Below, piece by piece: positions 43,347 to 51,414 of a DNA stretch of 64,000 bases. Where the stretch lies: positions 62,531 to 126,530 of the forward strand of contig NZ_RZNH01000004.1 in NCBI RefSeq assembly GCF_013141825.1. The letters run 5' to 3'. The DNA is from Marinifilum caeruleilacunae. Its GTDB lineage: Bacteria > Bacteroidota > Bacteroidia > Bacteroidales > Marinifilaceae. Within the stretch, counting starts at the first letter, position 1. Each line of letters opens with the position of its first letter. A model generated the notes under the pieces. That model was not told the DNA's origin, searched no databases, and was given only the letters and a program-made list of their open reading frames with translations. Both the position numbers and the translations under genes were made by a program.

Positions 43347-45749
43347 ATGATCTGGAATAACTTAAAAATAGCCATTAGAAATCTTTGGCGAAATAAAATA
43401 TATTCTCTTATCAACTTGTTTGGTCTTGCCATTGGTTTAGCTGGTTGTATCATTCTTTCACTTTACGTGATTGATGAGTATAGCTACGATAAACACAACA
43501 AGAATCATAGCAGAATATTCAGAATGAATACCTCTGTAAAATTTAAGGAGTTTGAATTAACCCATCCAACCTCATCGCCTGTTTTAGCTGCCACTTTAAT
43601 CGAAGATTTTCCGGAAGTGGAAGAGGCCGCCCGAATTGTTTCCAATTTTGAGTCTGTGGTTATCGAAAGCGAAACAAAAGGCTTTGTAGAGGAGCGATTT
43701 TATTGGACCGATCCAGCAATTATTAAAATTTTTGACCTTAAAATCCTGAAAGGAAATGGTACAGAAGCTTTAAAGAATCCATATCAGCTAATTATTTCGG
43801 AGAACACTGCTTTAAAATATTTTGGCAGTTTGAATGTAATTGGTAAGCAAATAAAACTCGAAGAAGAAGACAGCTATACCATTGCGGCCATAGCGAAGGA
43901 TTTACCGAAAAATTCTCATTTTCATTTCCATTATCTTACCTCGATAAAAACGCACTTTAAAAACGATGTTACCAGTTTTAACAATGATGGTGCCTACACC
44001 TATGTACTTTTAAACAAAAAAGCAGACAAGGAGGCATTTGTAAAAAAGGTTCCGGCACTTGTAAAAAAATACGTTGAACCAGATTTGAAACAAACGCTAA
44101 ACATGAGCCTGGCTGAAATGGAAGCCAATGGCGATTATTACCGTTATTTTGCCATGCCTTTGGCTGATATTCACCTTCATTCCAATTCCATTTACGAATT
44201 AGAAAGCAATGGCGATATCAATAATGTGTACATATTTCTTTTCAGTTCGATTCTTATTTTACTCATTGCCTGTATCAATTTTACCAATTTAAGTACGGCT
44301 AAATCGGCCCAACGGGCAAAGGAAGTTGGTGTAAGAAAAAGTTTGGGTTCAACTCGTCAAAGATTAATTGTTCAATTTCTAGCAGAATCAATCCTGCTAA
44401 GTTTCACTGCTCTTTTTATCGCTTTGCTAATGGTTGAAGCAAGTCTGCCTTTTGCCAGTGCACTACTCGAAAAGCAACTCGTAAGTTTATACCACAACAA
44501 TTCCTTACTTATCCTTTTCTTTTTAGGTTTGGCATTATTCACCGGTTTGTTTGCCGGTAGTTATTCAGCTTTCTATTTATCAAAGTTCGATCCTGCCAAA
44601 GTATTAAAAGGAGATTTGTTTATAAATAATGGTAAATCGACTTTAAGGAGCACACTTGTGAGCGTTCAATTTTGCATTACCATATTCTTATTTGTAAGTA
44701 CCCTAATTGCTTTCCAGCAAATGAACTTTGTGAGTCATAAAAATTTAGGATTCGATAAAAATGAACAGTTGGTGGTAAAAAATGTTCATCAGACCAAGTC
44801 GATGGAAGCATTTAAAGCAGCATTTACAAATCATACAAGTGTTAAAAATGCATCGCTTGCAAGCAACATTCCTGGTGGCTTTTACGATGGGTTCTCTATT
44901 CAAAATGCCAATGGAGATGATCAAAACAACTATTCGGTTCGTGCAACTACAGCAGATTTTGATTTTGCAGAAACCATGAGTATGAATATGCTCGAAGGTC
45001 GTTTCTTTTCGAAAGATTTTCCTTCTGATAAAGATGGCATGATTGTCAACCAGGCCCTGGTAAAAAAAATGAACCTAAGCAATCCTGTAGGCACATTGAT
45101 AAATACACCAATGGGCAAAAAAACAATTCTTGGGGTTGTAAACGACTTTCATTTTGTATCGCTACACATGAAAATTAGTCCACTCATTTTTATGCACCCC
45201 GAAGGATTGCCAAAATTGTACATGGTAATCAATTATAGAAAGGGCAAAAAGAAAGAAGTTGTAAACCTATTGCAATCAGTTTGGAAGGACCATACCCAAG
45301 GCTTTCCTCTTGAATATTTTTTCATGGACGATTACTTTGCCGAGCTACACCGAAACGACAATAACACCATGCAGCTCTTTTCAATATTTTCAATACTCTC
45401 GATATTGATAACATGTTTGGGGCTATTAGGTTTGAGTTCATTTACCACCGAACAACGCACCAAAGAAATAGGCGTTAGAAAAGTTTTAGGAGCCAGTAAC
45501 TTTAGCATTCTTCATTTGCTGAACAAAGACATGTTAAAATGGATGCTGTTTGCCATCATTATTACAAGTCCGATTGCATGGTATGTAATGAACAAATGGT
45601 TGAGCAATTTTGCATACCAAACAGAAATTCAGTGGTATATTTTCCTGATTTCAGGGATGTCTGCAATGCTTCTGGCTATTGCAACTATAAGTTGGCAAGC
45701 CTGGATTACCACTAGAAAAGATCCAATTGAATCATTACGATACGAATAA
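43347..45749 (+). CDS. FtsX/MacB-like ABC permease 3
   Basis: An 800-residue permease starting MIWNNLKIAIRNLWRNKIYS, almost identical to the start of permease 2, and ending DPIESLRYE. The coupling-helix segments AKSAQRAKEVGVRKSLGS and TEQRTKEIGVRKVLGAS are in place. The periplasmic domains have diverged from permease 2, which suggests tandem duplication followed by change of substrate specificity. Last gene of the run, closed by a strong terminator. Confidence 0.92.
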   Translation: MIWNNLKIAIRNLWRNKIYSLINLFGLAIGLAGCIILSLYVIDEYSYDKHNKNHSRIFRMNTSVKFKEFELTHPTSSPVLAATLIEDFPEVEEAARIVSNFESVVIESETKGFVEERFYWTDPAIIKIFDLKILKGNGTEALKNPYQLIISENTALKYFGSLNVIGKQIKLEEEDSYTIAAIAKDLPKNSHFHFHYLTSIKTHFKNDVTSFNNDGAYTYVLLNKKADKEAFVKKVPALVKKYVEPDLKQTLNMSLAEMEANGDYYRYFAMPLADIHLHSNSIYELESNGDINNVYIFLFSSILILLIACINFTNLSTAKSAQRAKEVGVRKSLGSTRQRLIVQFLAESILLSFTALFIALLMVEASLPFASALLEKQLVSLYHNNSLLILFFLGLALFTGLFAGSYSAFYLSKFDPAKVLKGDLFINNGKSTLRSTLVSVQFCITIFLFVSTLIAFQQMNFVSHKNLGFDKNEQLVVKNVHQTKSMEAFKAAFTNHTSVKNASLASNIPGGFYDGFSIQNANGDDQNNYSVRATTADFDFAETMSMNMLEGRFFSKDFPSDKDGMIVNQALVKKMNLSNPVGTLINTPMGKKTILGVVNDFHFVSLHMKISPLIFMHPEGLPKLYMVINYRKGKKKEVVNLLQSVWKDHTQGFPLEYFFMDDYFAELHRNDNNTMQLFSIFSILSILITCLGLLGLSSFTTEQRTKEIGVRKVLGASNFSILHLLNKDMLKWMLFAIIITSPIAWYVMNKWLSNFAYQTEIQWYIFLISGMSAMLLAIATISWQAWITTRKDPIESLRYE

Positions 45750-45756
45750 GTACAAA

Positions 45757-45792
45757 AAAATCCCCGAGCTATGTTTCCCGGGGATTTTTTTT
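45757..45792. terminator. bidirectional intrinsic terminator
   Basis: AAAATCCCCG / CGGGGATTTT stem of 10 bp with flanking A- and T-runs, between permease 3 and the convergent adenylate kinase gene. Confidence 0.9.
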
Positions 45793-45803
45793 GCTTTGGT
45801 TCT

Positions 45804-46964
45804 TTATTGAATATCATCTTTTATTTCACAAGCAATTCGTTCGAACACCTCATCGAACTCTCCTACTCCATCAATTTTTAAGACGCCATGTAATTGATTG
45901 TATTTTTCGATTACCGGAACGGTTTTCTGTTCGTGCTCTTGCAAACGCTTCACAATTTTCGAAGTTTCGGTATCGTAAGGCATACATCTATCAGTCTTGC
46001 TTCTGGCATCTAGCCTATTGATAAGTTCTAGTGTTGGAACTTCAATTTCAATAATCTTACTAATGGACGAATTGTGTTTTTTCAAGAGACCATCCAAAAT
46101 ATAGGATTGAACCAAGGTTCGCGGAAAGCCTTTAAAAATAAAACCTTTCACCCCATTCGAATTCTCTATTTTCTTTTCTATTAATTGTACCACAATCTCA
46201 TCTGGCACCAACTCTCCATTCTCATACAGCTGTATAATTCTCTTGCCTATTTCCGATCCGCTCTTAATTTCATGGTCGAGCATTTGCCCGGTTGCTACAT
46301 ATTCCAAACCATATTTCTTTGCCAGGGCAATTCCTTGCGAACCTCTTCCCGATCCTGGGTATCCAAACAGCACTACATTGTAAAGGCTCTTGGCCAATTC
46401 GGCATTTATAATTCTTTGAATTTCCAGGTTTACTTTATCGATGGACTGGTTTCCATTTACTCCATGGTAAATTCCCTTGTCCTTATAAAACTGCAGTATC
46501 GGCAATGTTTTATCGTTGTACTCTCTCAATCGGTTCCTAATTACAGCCTCATTATCGTCTGATCGTCCCGAGGTTTTTCCTCGATTCAAGAGTCTCGAAA
46601 CTGATATTTCTTCCTCAACTTCCAGGCTAATTAGGCAACTCAAAGAAGTGTTCAGTTTAATCATCAAACCTTCCAAAATATAGGTTTGGATGTAAGTACG
46701 CGGAAATCCATCGAACAAGAAGCCATTGGCATCGGGATTTTCGGTAATGGTTTTCTCTATAATCTGAACGATAATTTCGTCGGATACCAATCCACCTGAG
46801 GCAATGATACTTTGTGCCTGCAAGCCTAGTTTACTTTTCTCCTTAATCTCTTTTCTCAGCAAATCACCGGTTGAAATGTAAAACAGATTGTACTTTTTAA
46901 TTAGAAATTCGGACTGTGTTCCTTTCCCTGCTCCGGGCGGACCAAACAAGGCAATATTTAGCAT
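45804..46964 (-). CDS. tandem adenylate kinase with degenerate second domain
   Basis: A 386-residue fusion of two adenylate-kinase domains. Domain 1 (about 1-190) is intact: P-loop GPPGAGKGT (Lys14), AMP-site TGDLLR, and DGFPRT (85-90). Domain 2 (about 194-386) has a matching fold, but key residues are replaced: P-loop GYPGSGRGS (Arg207 for Lys), TGQMLD (Asp230 where the AMP-binding Arg should be), and KGFPRT (Lys278 for Asp). Domain 1 probably catalyses ATP + AMP = 2 ADP; domain 2 is probably inactive or regulatory. Usual Adk is about 190-215 residues. A single gene; whether the cell has another adk is unknown. Confidence 0.88.
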   Translation of the reverse strand: MLNIALFGPPGAGKGTQSEFLIKKYNLFYISTGDLLRKEIKEKSKLGLQAQSIIASGGLVSDEIIVQIIEKTITENPDANGFLFDGFPRTYIQTYILEGLMIKLNTSLSCLISLEVEEEISVSRLLNRGKTSGRSDDNEAVIRNRLREYNDKTLPILQFYKDKGIYHGVNGNQSIDKVNLEIQRIINAELAKSLYNVVLFGYPGSGRGSQGIALAKKYGLEYVATGQMLDHEIKSGSEIGKRIIQLYENGELVPDEIVVQLIEKKIENSNGVKGFIFKGFPRTLVQSYILDGLLKKHNSSISKIIEIEVPTLELINRLDARSKTDRCMPYDTETSKIVKRLQEHEQKTVPVIEKYNQLHGVLKIDGVGEFDEVFERIACEIKDDIQ

Positions 46965-47275
46965 AGGTATGATTTTTTATGGTTAGAATTAGCAATTGAT
47001 TATACAATGTAACACTTATCGGGCTTAAGTTCAAGTGGCTGATTACAATAATTTCCTACCCTCAATCATGCGAACATATCGGAATAGGGTCGACAATTAT
47101 CGATTTACCTGATCTAAAAAATCCCTCATGGCAGGCTAAAACTCAACAATAGCAACACATTCAGAATTTAAAAAAAACAAAAGCATCTAAACTTAGATTC
47201 CTTATAAAAAAGAGCCATAAGTGGATAATTTTCAGACTTTTCCATAAATTATTGTATCAACCAACACCCAAAGTC

Positions 47276-48781
47276 ATGAAACTTCCCAAGTCGTTTTACA
47301 ATTGGACATCTATCCTTGGTTCCAGCATCGCTATTATTGCCTTCTTCCTGATTGTATTCTTCTTTTGCGTCTCCATACTTTTCGACCAGGGAAGTTCCTA
47401 TTTAGGTTTGGTCATCTATATCGTTTTACCTGCCATCATGATTCTCGGAATGATTCTGATTCCAATGGGAATGCTGATTCAAATCAGACGAAAAAACAAA
47501 CAGATGTTTATAGGCGAGGGAATGAAATGGCCCAAAGTTGATTTGAACAATCAAAAACACAGGAATGCATTCAGTCTTTTTGTAATCATCAGTTTCCTGT
47601 TCCTGTTTCTTTCATCGGTTGGTAGTTACGAAGCTTTTGTTTATAGCGAATCTAATGAGTTTTGTGGCACTCTTTGCCATACGGTAATGGAGCCCGAATA
47701 TGCCACTTATCAGCGTTCGGCTCATGCAAGAGTTTTATGTGTGGAATGTCATGTTGGCGAAGGAGCCGATTGGTTTGTACGCTCAAAACTGAGTGGATTA
47801 TACCAGGTTTATGCAGTAACTACCAACAATTTCCCAAGACCAATTCCAACACCCATTGCCAACTTGCGCCCAGCACAAGAAACCTGCGAACATTGTCATT
47901 GGCCCGAAAAGTTCTATTCCAAGCGAACAAAGTTTCAAAGAAATTTTCTGACCGATGACCAGAACAGCGAATGGAACATCACTCAACTCATGAAAATTGG
48001 ACCCGATCATCATACACAAAAGCTTTCAGAAGGAATTCACTGGCACATTAATCCGAATGTAAAAATTGAATTTAAATCGGCCGATGAGAAAAATGAATTT
48101 ATACAGTGGGTTAAATATACCAACACTGCAACAGGAGAAGTATACATATACGAAGACCAGATGATGGAACCCGATTCTGCATTTTTTGCCGATGCCAAAC
48201 ACCGAAACATGGATTGTATGGATTGCCACAACCGACCTTCGCACGTCTACCTATCCCCACCCGATTACATCGATGAATATTTGGCTTCGGGAAAACTGGA
48301 CAAGAATCTTTCATTTATAAAAATGGCAGCCATGGAAGCCTTAAAGGATTCCTACACCACAAAAGACAGTGCCAAGTTAATGATTGCACAAAGCATTCGA
48401 GATTATTACAGCCAAAACCATCCTGAATTGGTTAAAGACAAATCCAAAGAAATTGAAACAGCTATTCTGCAGGTTCAAACTGCTTATCTTGAAAATAGCT
48501 TTCCGGAAATGAATGTAAGGTGGGATGTGTATCCAAATCATAAGGCACATTTAGAATCGAATGGGTGTTTTCGTTGCCACGATGATTACCATACAACAAA
48601 AGATGGCCGGGTAATTTCCAAGGATTGTAATTTGTGCCATTTAATTACAGAGCAAGGCAAACCCGATTCACTGGAGTTTGCTCAATTTGGCAAAAGTCTG
48701 GAATTTAAGCACCCCGTCGACATTGGTACCGATTGGAAAGATTACAATTGTGCCGATTGTCATGCTTACCTGTATCCATAA
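47276..48781 (+). CDS. multiheme NapC/NrfH-type cytochrome c
   Basis: A 501-residue membrane-bound cytochrome from the ATG at 47276 (an in-frame TTG at 47252 is less likely). Three N-terminal helices (about 12-35, 42-65, 95-115) precede a periplasmic domain with six CxxCH haem sites: CVECH, CEHCH, CMDCH, CFRCH, CNLCH and CADCH. An unusual CX3CH, CGTLCH, lies right after the third helix. The first part resembles NapC/NrfH quinol dehydrogenases; the rest is an extra haem-rich extension. It would pass electrons from menaquinol to a periplasmic reductase. No partner reductase gene is adjacent. The upstream gap 46965-47275 shows no other feature. Confidence 0.85.
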   Translation: MKLPKSFYNWTSILGSSIAIIAFFLIVFFFCVSILFDQGSSYLGLVIYIVLPAIMILGMILIPMGMLIQIRRKNKQMFIGEGMKWPKVDLNNQKHRNAFSLFVIISFLFLFLSSVGSYEAFVYSESNEFCGTLCHTVMEPEYATYQRSAHARVLCVECHVGEGADWFVRSKLSGLYQVYAVTTNNFPRPIPTPIANLRPAQETCEHCHWPEKFYSKRTKFQRNFLTDDQNSEWNITQLMKIGPDHHTQKLSEGIHWHINPNVKIEFKSADEKNEFIQWVKYTNTATGEVYIYEDQMMEPDSAFFADAKHRNMDCMDCHNRPSHVYLSPPDYIDEYLASGKLDKNLSFIKMAAMEALKDSYTTKDSAKLMIAQSIRDYYSQNHPELVKDKSKEIETAILQVQTAYLENSFPEMNVRWDVYPNHKAHLESNGCFRCHDDYHTTKDGRVISKDCNLCHLITEQGKPDSLEFAQFGKSLEFKHPVDIGTDWKDYNCADCHAYLYP

Positions 48782-48859
48782 ACCAAGGAATAAACTTATT
48801 CTATTTGGAATTGTTTTAATTAAAGAAGATATTCGCATAAGAGAATAAGAAATTGGAAT

Positions 48860-49258
48860 ATGAGTAAGAAAAGATTAACTGGAGAAGAGTTACACGAATT
48901 GGGTATTAAGTGGGTATACAAACACATTAAGAATGAATTTGAAATTCTTTCGGTAAATATTGAGTTTGATAAAAATCCTCAGATACTGGCGAGGAAAGAC
49001 GACGAAATGCACTTTATCGTTGTAAAAACCAGTACCTATCCTGATGTGGGATCACTAACTTCGGTGGCAGCAGAAGAGATTATTAAACATGCCGACAAGC
49101 ATAAGGCAAAGATTCTTTTTGCCCATGTTGGTGTTGCCAATGCCGATGCCAAAGATGAAGCAGGCATGCAATTCCCCGAAAAGGATGGACAATACTACAT
49201 CAATTTCACAGGCTTGACCATAGAGCCTAACATTCTGCTTGATCCATATAACAATTAA
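48860..49258 (+). CDS. conserved Bacteroidota protein of unknown function
   Basis: A 132-residue soluble protein (KRLTGEELHELGIKWVYKHI, then MHFIVVKTSTYP, then LFAHVGVANADAKDE). It resembles a small Bacteroidota family that is sometimes labelled as Na+-translocating NADH-quinone reductase subunit F. That label does not fit: there is no ferredoxin Cys motif, no flavin domain and the protein is far too short. The alternating pattern hints at a restriction-endonuclease-like or similar alpha/beta fold, but I cannot assign a function. It lies 10 bases before pdxH and is probably co-transcribed. Confidence 0.75.
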   Translation: MSKKRLTGEELHELGIKWVYKHIKNEFEILSVNIEFDKNPQILARKDDEMHFIVVKTSTYPDVGSLTSVAAEEIIKHADKHKAKILFAHVGVANADAKDEAGMQFPEKDGQYYINFTGLTIEPNILLDPYNN

Positions 49259-49268
49259 TCGCCTTGCT

Positions 49269-49913
49269 ATGAGTATGAAGGAAGAATTTAAACGGATCAG
49301 GCATGAGTATGGCAAAAAAACATTGTTGGAATCAGAAGCAAAAAAAAATCCGTTCGAACAATTCAAACTTTGGTTTGCCGAAGCTGTAGAAAACAATCTG
49401 CCAGACGCCAATGCCATGTGTTTATCAACTGTAGGGGCTAAGAACAGGCCATCGTCAAGAATCTTATTGCTGAAAGATTTTGACGAAAGTGGCTTCTGTT
49501 TTTTTACCAATTACAGAAGTAAAAAAGGGATCGAAATTGATAATAACCCATATGGCAGCATAGTATTCTTTTGGCCTGAACTGGAACGACAAATCAGAAT
49601 TGAAGGCAAGATTGTTAAACTGGAAGCTGAAAAGTCAGACACATATTTCAATGAAAGACCAATTGGCAGCAGAATTGCAGCAGCTGTATCACCGCAGAGT
49701 AAAGTGATTAAAAACCGGGAAGAACTGGAGCAATTGATTGATAATTTTTCAAATGAAAATACAGATCAAATCGAGAGACCTTCTTTTTGGGGTGGCTACA
49801 AATTGATTCCTGATTTATTTGAGTTCTGGCAAGGCAGGGAAAATCGATTAAACGACAGAATTGAATATATTCTGGAAGAAAATTGCTGGTCTCAAAAACG
49901 ACTTGCCCCTTAA
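49269..49913 (+). CDS. pdxH: pyridoxine/pyridoxamine 5'-phosphate oxidase
   Basis: FMN enzyme that makes pyridoxal 5'-phosphate in the last salvage/synthesis step. From the ATG at 49269 it has 214 residues, the normal length; a longer frame would overlap the previous gene. Landmarks: NAMCLSTVGAKNRPSSRILLLKDF (FMN region, split here), FCFFTNYRSKKG, RQIRIEGKIVKL, and the C-terminal WGGYKLIPDLFEFWQG with NRLNDRIEY, which includes PLP-binding Arg/His-equivalent positions. Confidence 0.95.
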   Translation: MSMKEEFKRIRHEYGKKTLLESEAKKNPFEQFKLWFAEAVENNLPDANAMCLSTVGAKNRPSSRILLLKDFDESGFCFFTNYRSKKGIEIDNNPYGSIVFFWPELERQIRIEGKIVKLEAEKSDTYFNERPIGSRIAAAVSPQSKVIKNREELEQLIDNFSNENTDQIERPSFWGGYKLIPDLFEFWQGRENRLNDRIEYILEENCWSQKRLAP

Positions 49914-50019
49914 TTTAATACTGTTGGTCACCATTATTAAACCATTGGTATAATAAAGCCAAAAAAGTAGCTTTTGCAGGGTTACCATTCATGAAATATC
50001 AGAATAAAATAGTGAGGAC

Positions 50020-50043
50020 AACTACCCCGTGGTAGTTTTCTTA
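50020..50043 (+). terminator. intrinsic terminator of pdxH
   Basis: AACTACC / GGTAGTT stem with a CCGT loop, followed by TTCTTATT. Confidence 0.7.
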
Positions 50044-50068
50044 TTCAGTAAATTGTATGTAGTAAATA

Positions 50069-50100
50069 CACCCTTCCAATGTCCAGGAAGGGTGTTTTTA
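50069..50100. terminator. terminator between pdxH and the PfkB gene
   Basis: Perfect 9-bp stem CACCCTTCC / GGAAGGGTG followed by TTTTTATTT on the plus strand; it overlaps the end of the convergent kinase gene. Confidence 0.75.
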
Positions 50101-51018
50101 TTTGTAAACTTTTACAAAGTCAGTCGAAAGAAAATTGTCATATCCCATACATACATGCTGAGAAAAAGCGATCGCGAGTTGAACCATCTTAGCAACTTTC
50201 TGCTCACTCAGATTTTGTAATATCGATTTTGAAACACCCGAAGAAATAAGAAAGTAGGCAATTGCAGCATTGAAAGTGTCACCAGCCCCAACCGTACTCA
50301 CAGGTTGAATTTGTGGCACCTCGAAGAAATATTCTTTACCGGTGAAAACCGACACCCCATTTTTATTGGCTGTATAAACCAATAAAGCAGGTGAAAATTC
50401 GGAAAGCCATTGATGAGCTCCCGTTGCATTCTCCGTTTGAGAAAGTAGTTTAAAATCCTCATCCGATCCTTTTACAATATCGGCCAAAGCCATATTCTCT
50501 CTGATATATGGAAGAACATCATTCAGCAGTGGCAGGTGTTGTGCACGGAAATTGGGATCATAAATAATAATGGCTCCCTTTTTTTTACAGGCCTTTAGAA
50601 ATGGAAGCAGATCTGTCCTGAATTCCTTCTTGATTGCCAAAAAGGAACCAAAAAGTACGATGTCATCCTGCTTCACCATGTCCGGAAAAGTAATGCATGA
50701 CTTCAACCCTTTCCTGGTTTTATAGAAAGAGTAGTCTGCATTTTTCTCCTGGTCGAGAAAAGCCAAAGCAAGATTCGAGTTCGTATCCGTAAATCGGGAA
50801 ATGTTTGAGGCATCCACCGAGTTTTCCTCCAAAAAACGGATAATTTGATTTCCAACCCTATCTACTCCCAGTTCACTGATTAATGACACAGAGACTCCTA
50901 AACGCCCGAGACTGACCGAAGAGTTAAGGAATGATCCTCCCGGCCTGGCCTCTACCGGTTTATCCCCTTCAAAAAACAAATCGAGAACACAATCTCCTAT
51001 GGTATATACTTTTCTCAT
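50098..51018 (-). CDS. PfkB family sugar kinase (fructokinase-like)
   Basis: A 306-residue ribokinase-family enzyme that phosphorylates a sugar or nucleoside with ATP. ARPGGSFLNSSVSLGRLG is the N-terminal substrate-side motif, and STVGAGDTFNAAIAYFL contains the catalytic Asp and anion hole. Overall pattern (SLISELGVDRVGNQIIRFLEENSVD) is closest to fructokinases, but substrate specificity is not certain. No sugar transporter or hydrolase lies nearby. Single gene. Confidence 0.88.
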   Translation of the reverse strand: MRKVYTIGDCVLDLFFEGDKPVEARPGGSFLNSSVSLGRLGVSVSLISELGVDRVGNQIIRFLEENSVDASNISRFTDTNSNLALAFLDQEKNADYSFYKTRKGLKSCITFPDMVKQDDIVLFGSFLAIKKEFRTDLLPFLKACKKKGAIIIYDPNFRAQHLPLLNDVLPYIRENMALADIVKGSDEDFKLLSQTENATGAHQWLSEFSPALLVYTANKNGVSVFTGKEYFFEVPQIQPVSTVGAGDTFNAAIAYFLISSGVSKSILQNLSEQKVAKMVQLAIAFSQHVCMGYDNFLSTDFVKVYK

Positions 51019-51346
51019 GTTTTCTATTACGACTAAATGATGTCGCTAAATTAGAATTTTAAATTGAAGTGTATCCAATCCATTTTTATGCCTTAAAAGT
51101 GATGAATTGAGTTTTTATTCTTGATTTTTCCATCTGAAATGAGAAAAAAATGCTCTAATTTTATAAAAACACCATTCTTGCAAACCAATTTTCTAAAAAT
51201 CTCTCAAAAATATTTAATTTAGACTCGTTCTTAATTAAAGTCAAACCATCAAGATTAAATCGTTTTCGATTCATGCAATTTTAACCCGCAAAAATTGGCA
51301 CTGTTAAATTGGAGGTATTGGAACTATAGTGTGGAATGCAGGAATT

Positions 51347-51376
51347 TTTGCCAAGAAAAAAAATAAAGTATTTTTG
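51347..51376 (+). promoter_or_regulatory. promoter of the large PEPCK-like gene
   Basis: TTTG at 51347-51350, an 18-base spacer and TATTTTTG at 51369-51376: a full match to the Bacteroidota promoter. The start would be near 51383, giving a leader of about 32 bases. The rest of the 51019-51414 gap shows no gene or RNA I can support. Confidence 0.7.
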
Positions 51377-51414
51377 ATTCCGTCATTCCCTAAGCAAACA
51401 AAAATTGGAGACAT

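Noticed and set aside
48860-49258. NqrF-like subunit of the Na+-translocating NADH:quinone reductase.
   Set aside because: Only 132 residues, no ferredoxin Cys motif and no flavin or NADH domain.
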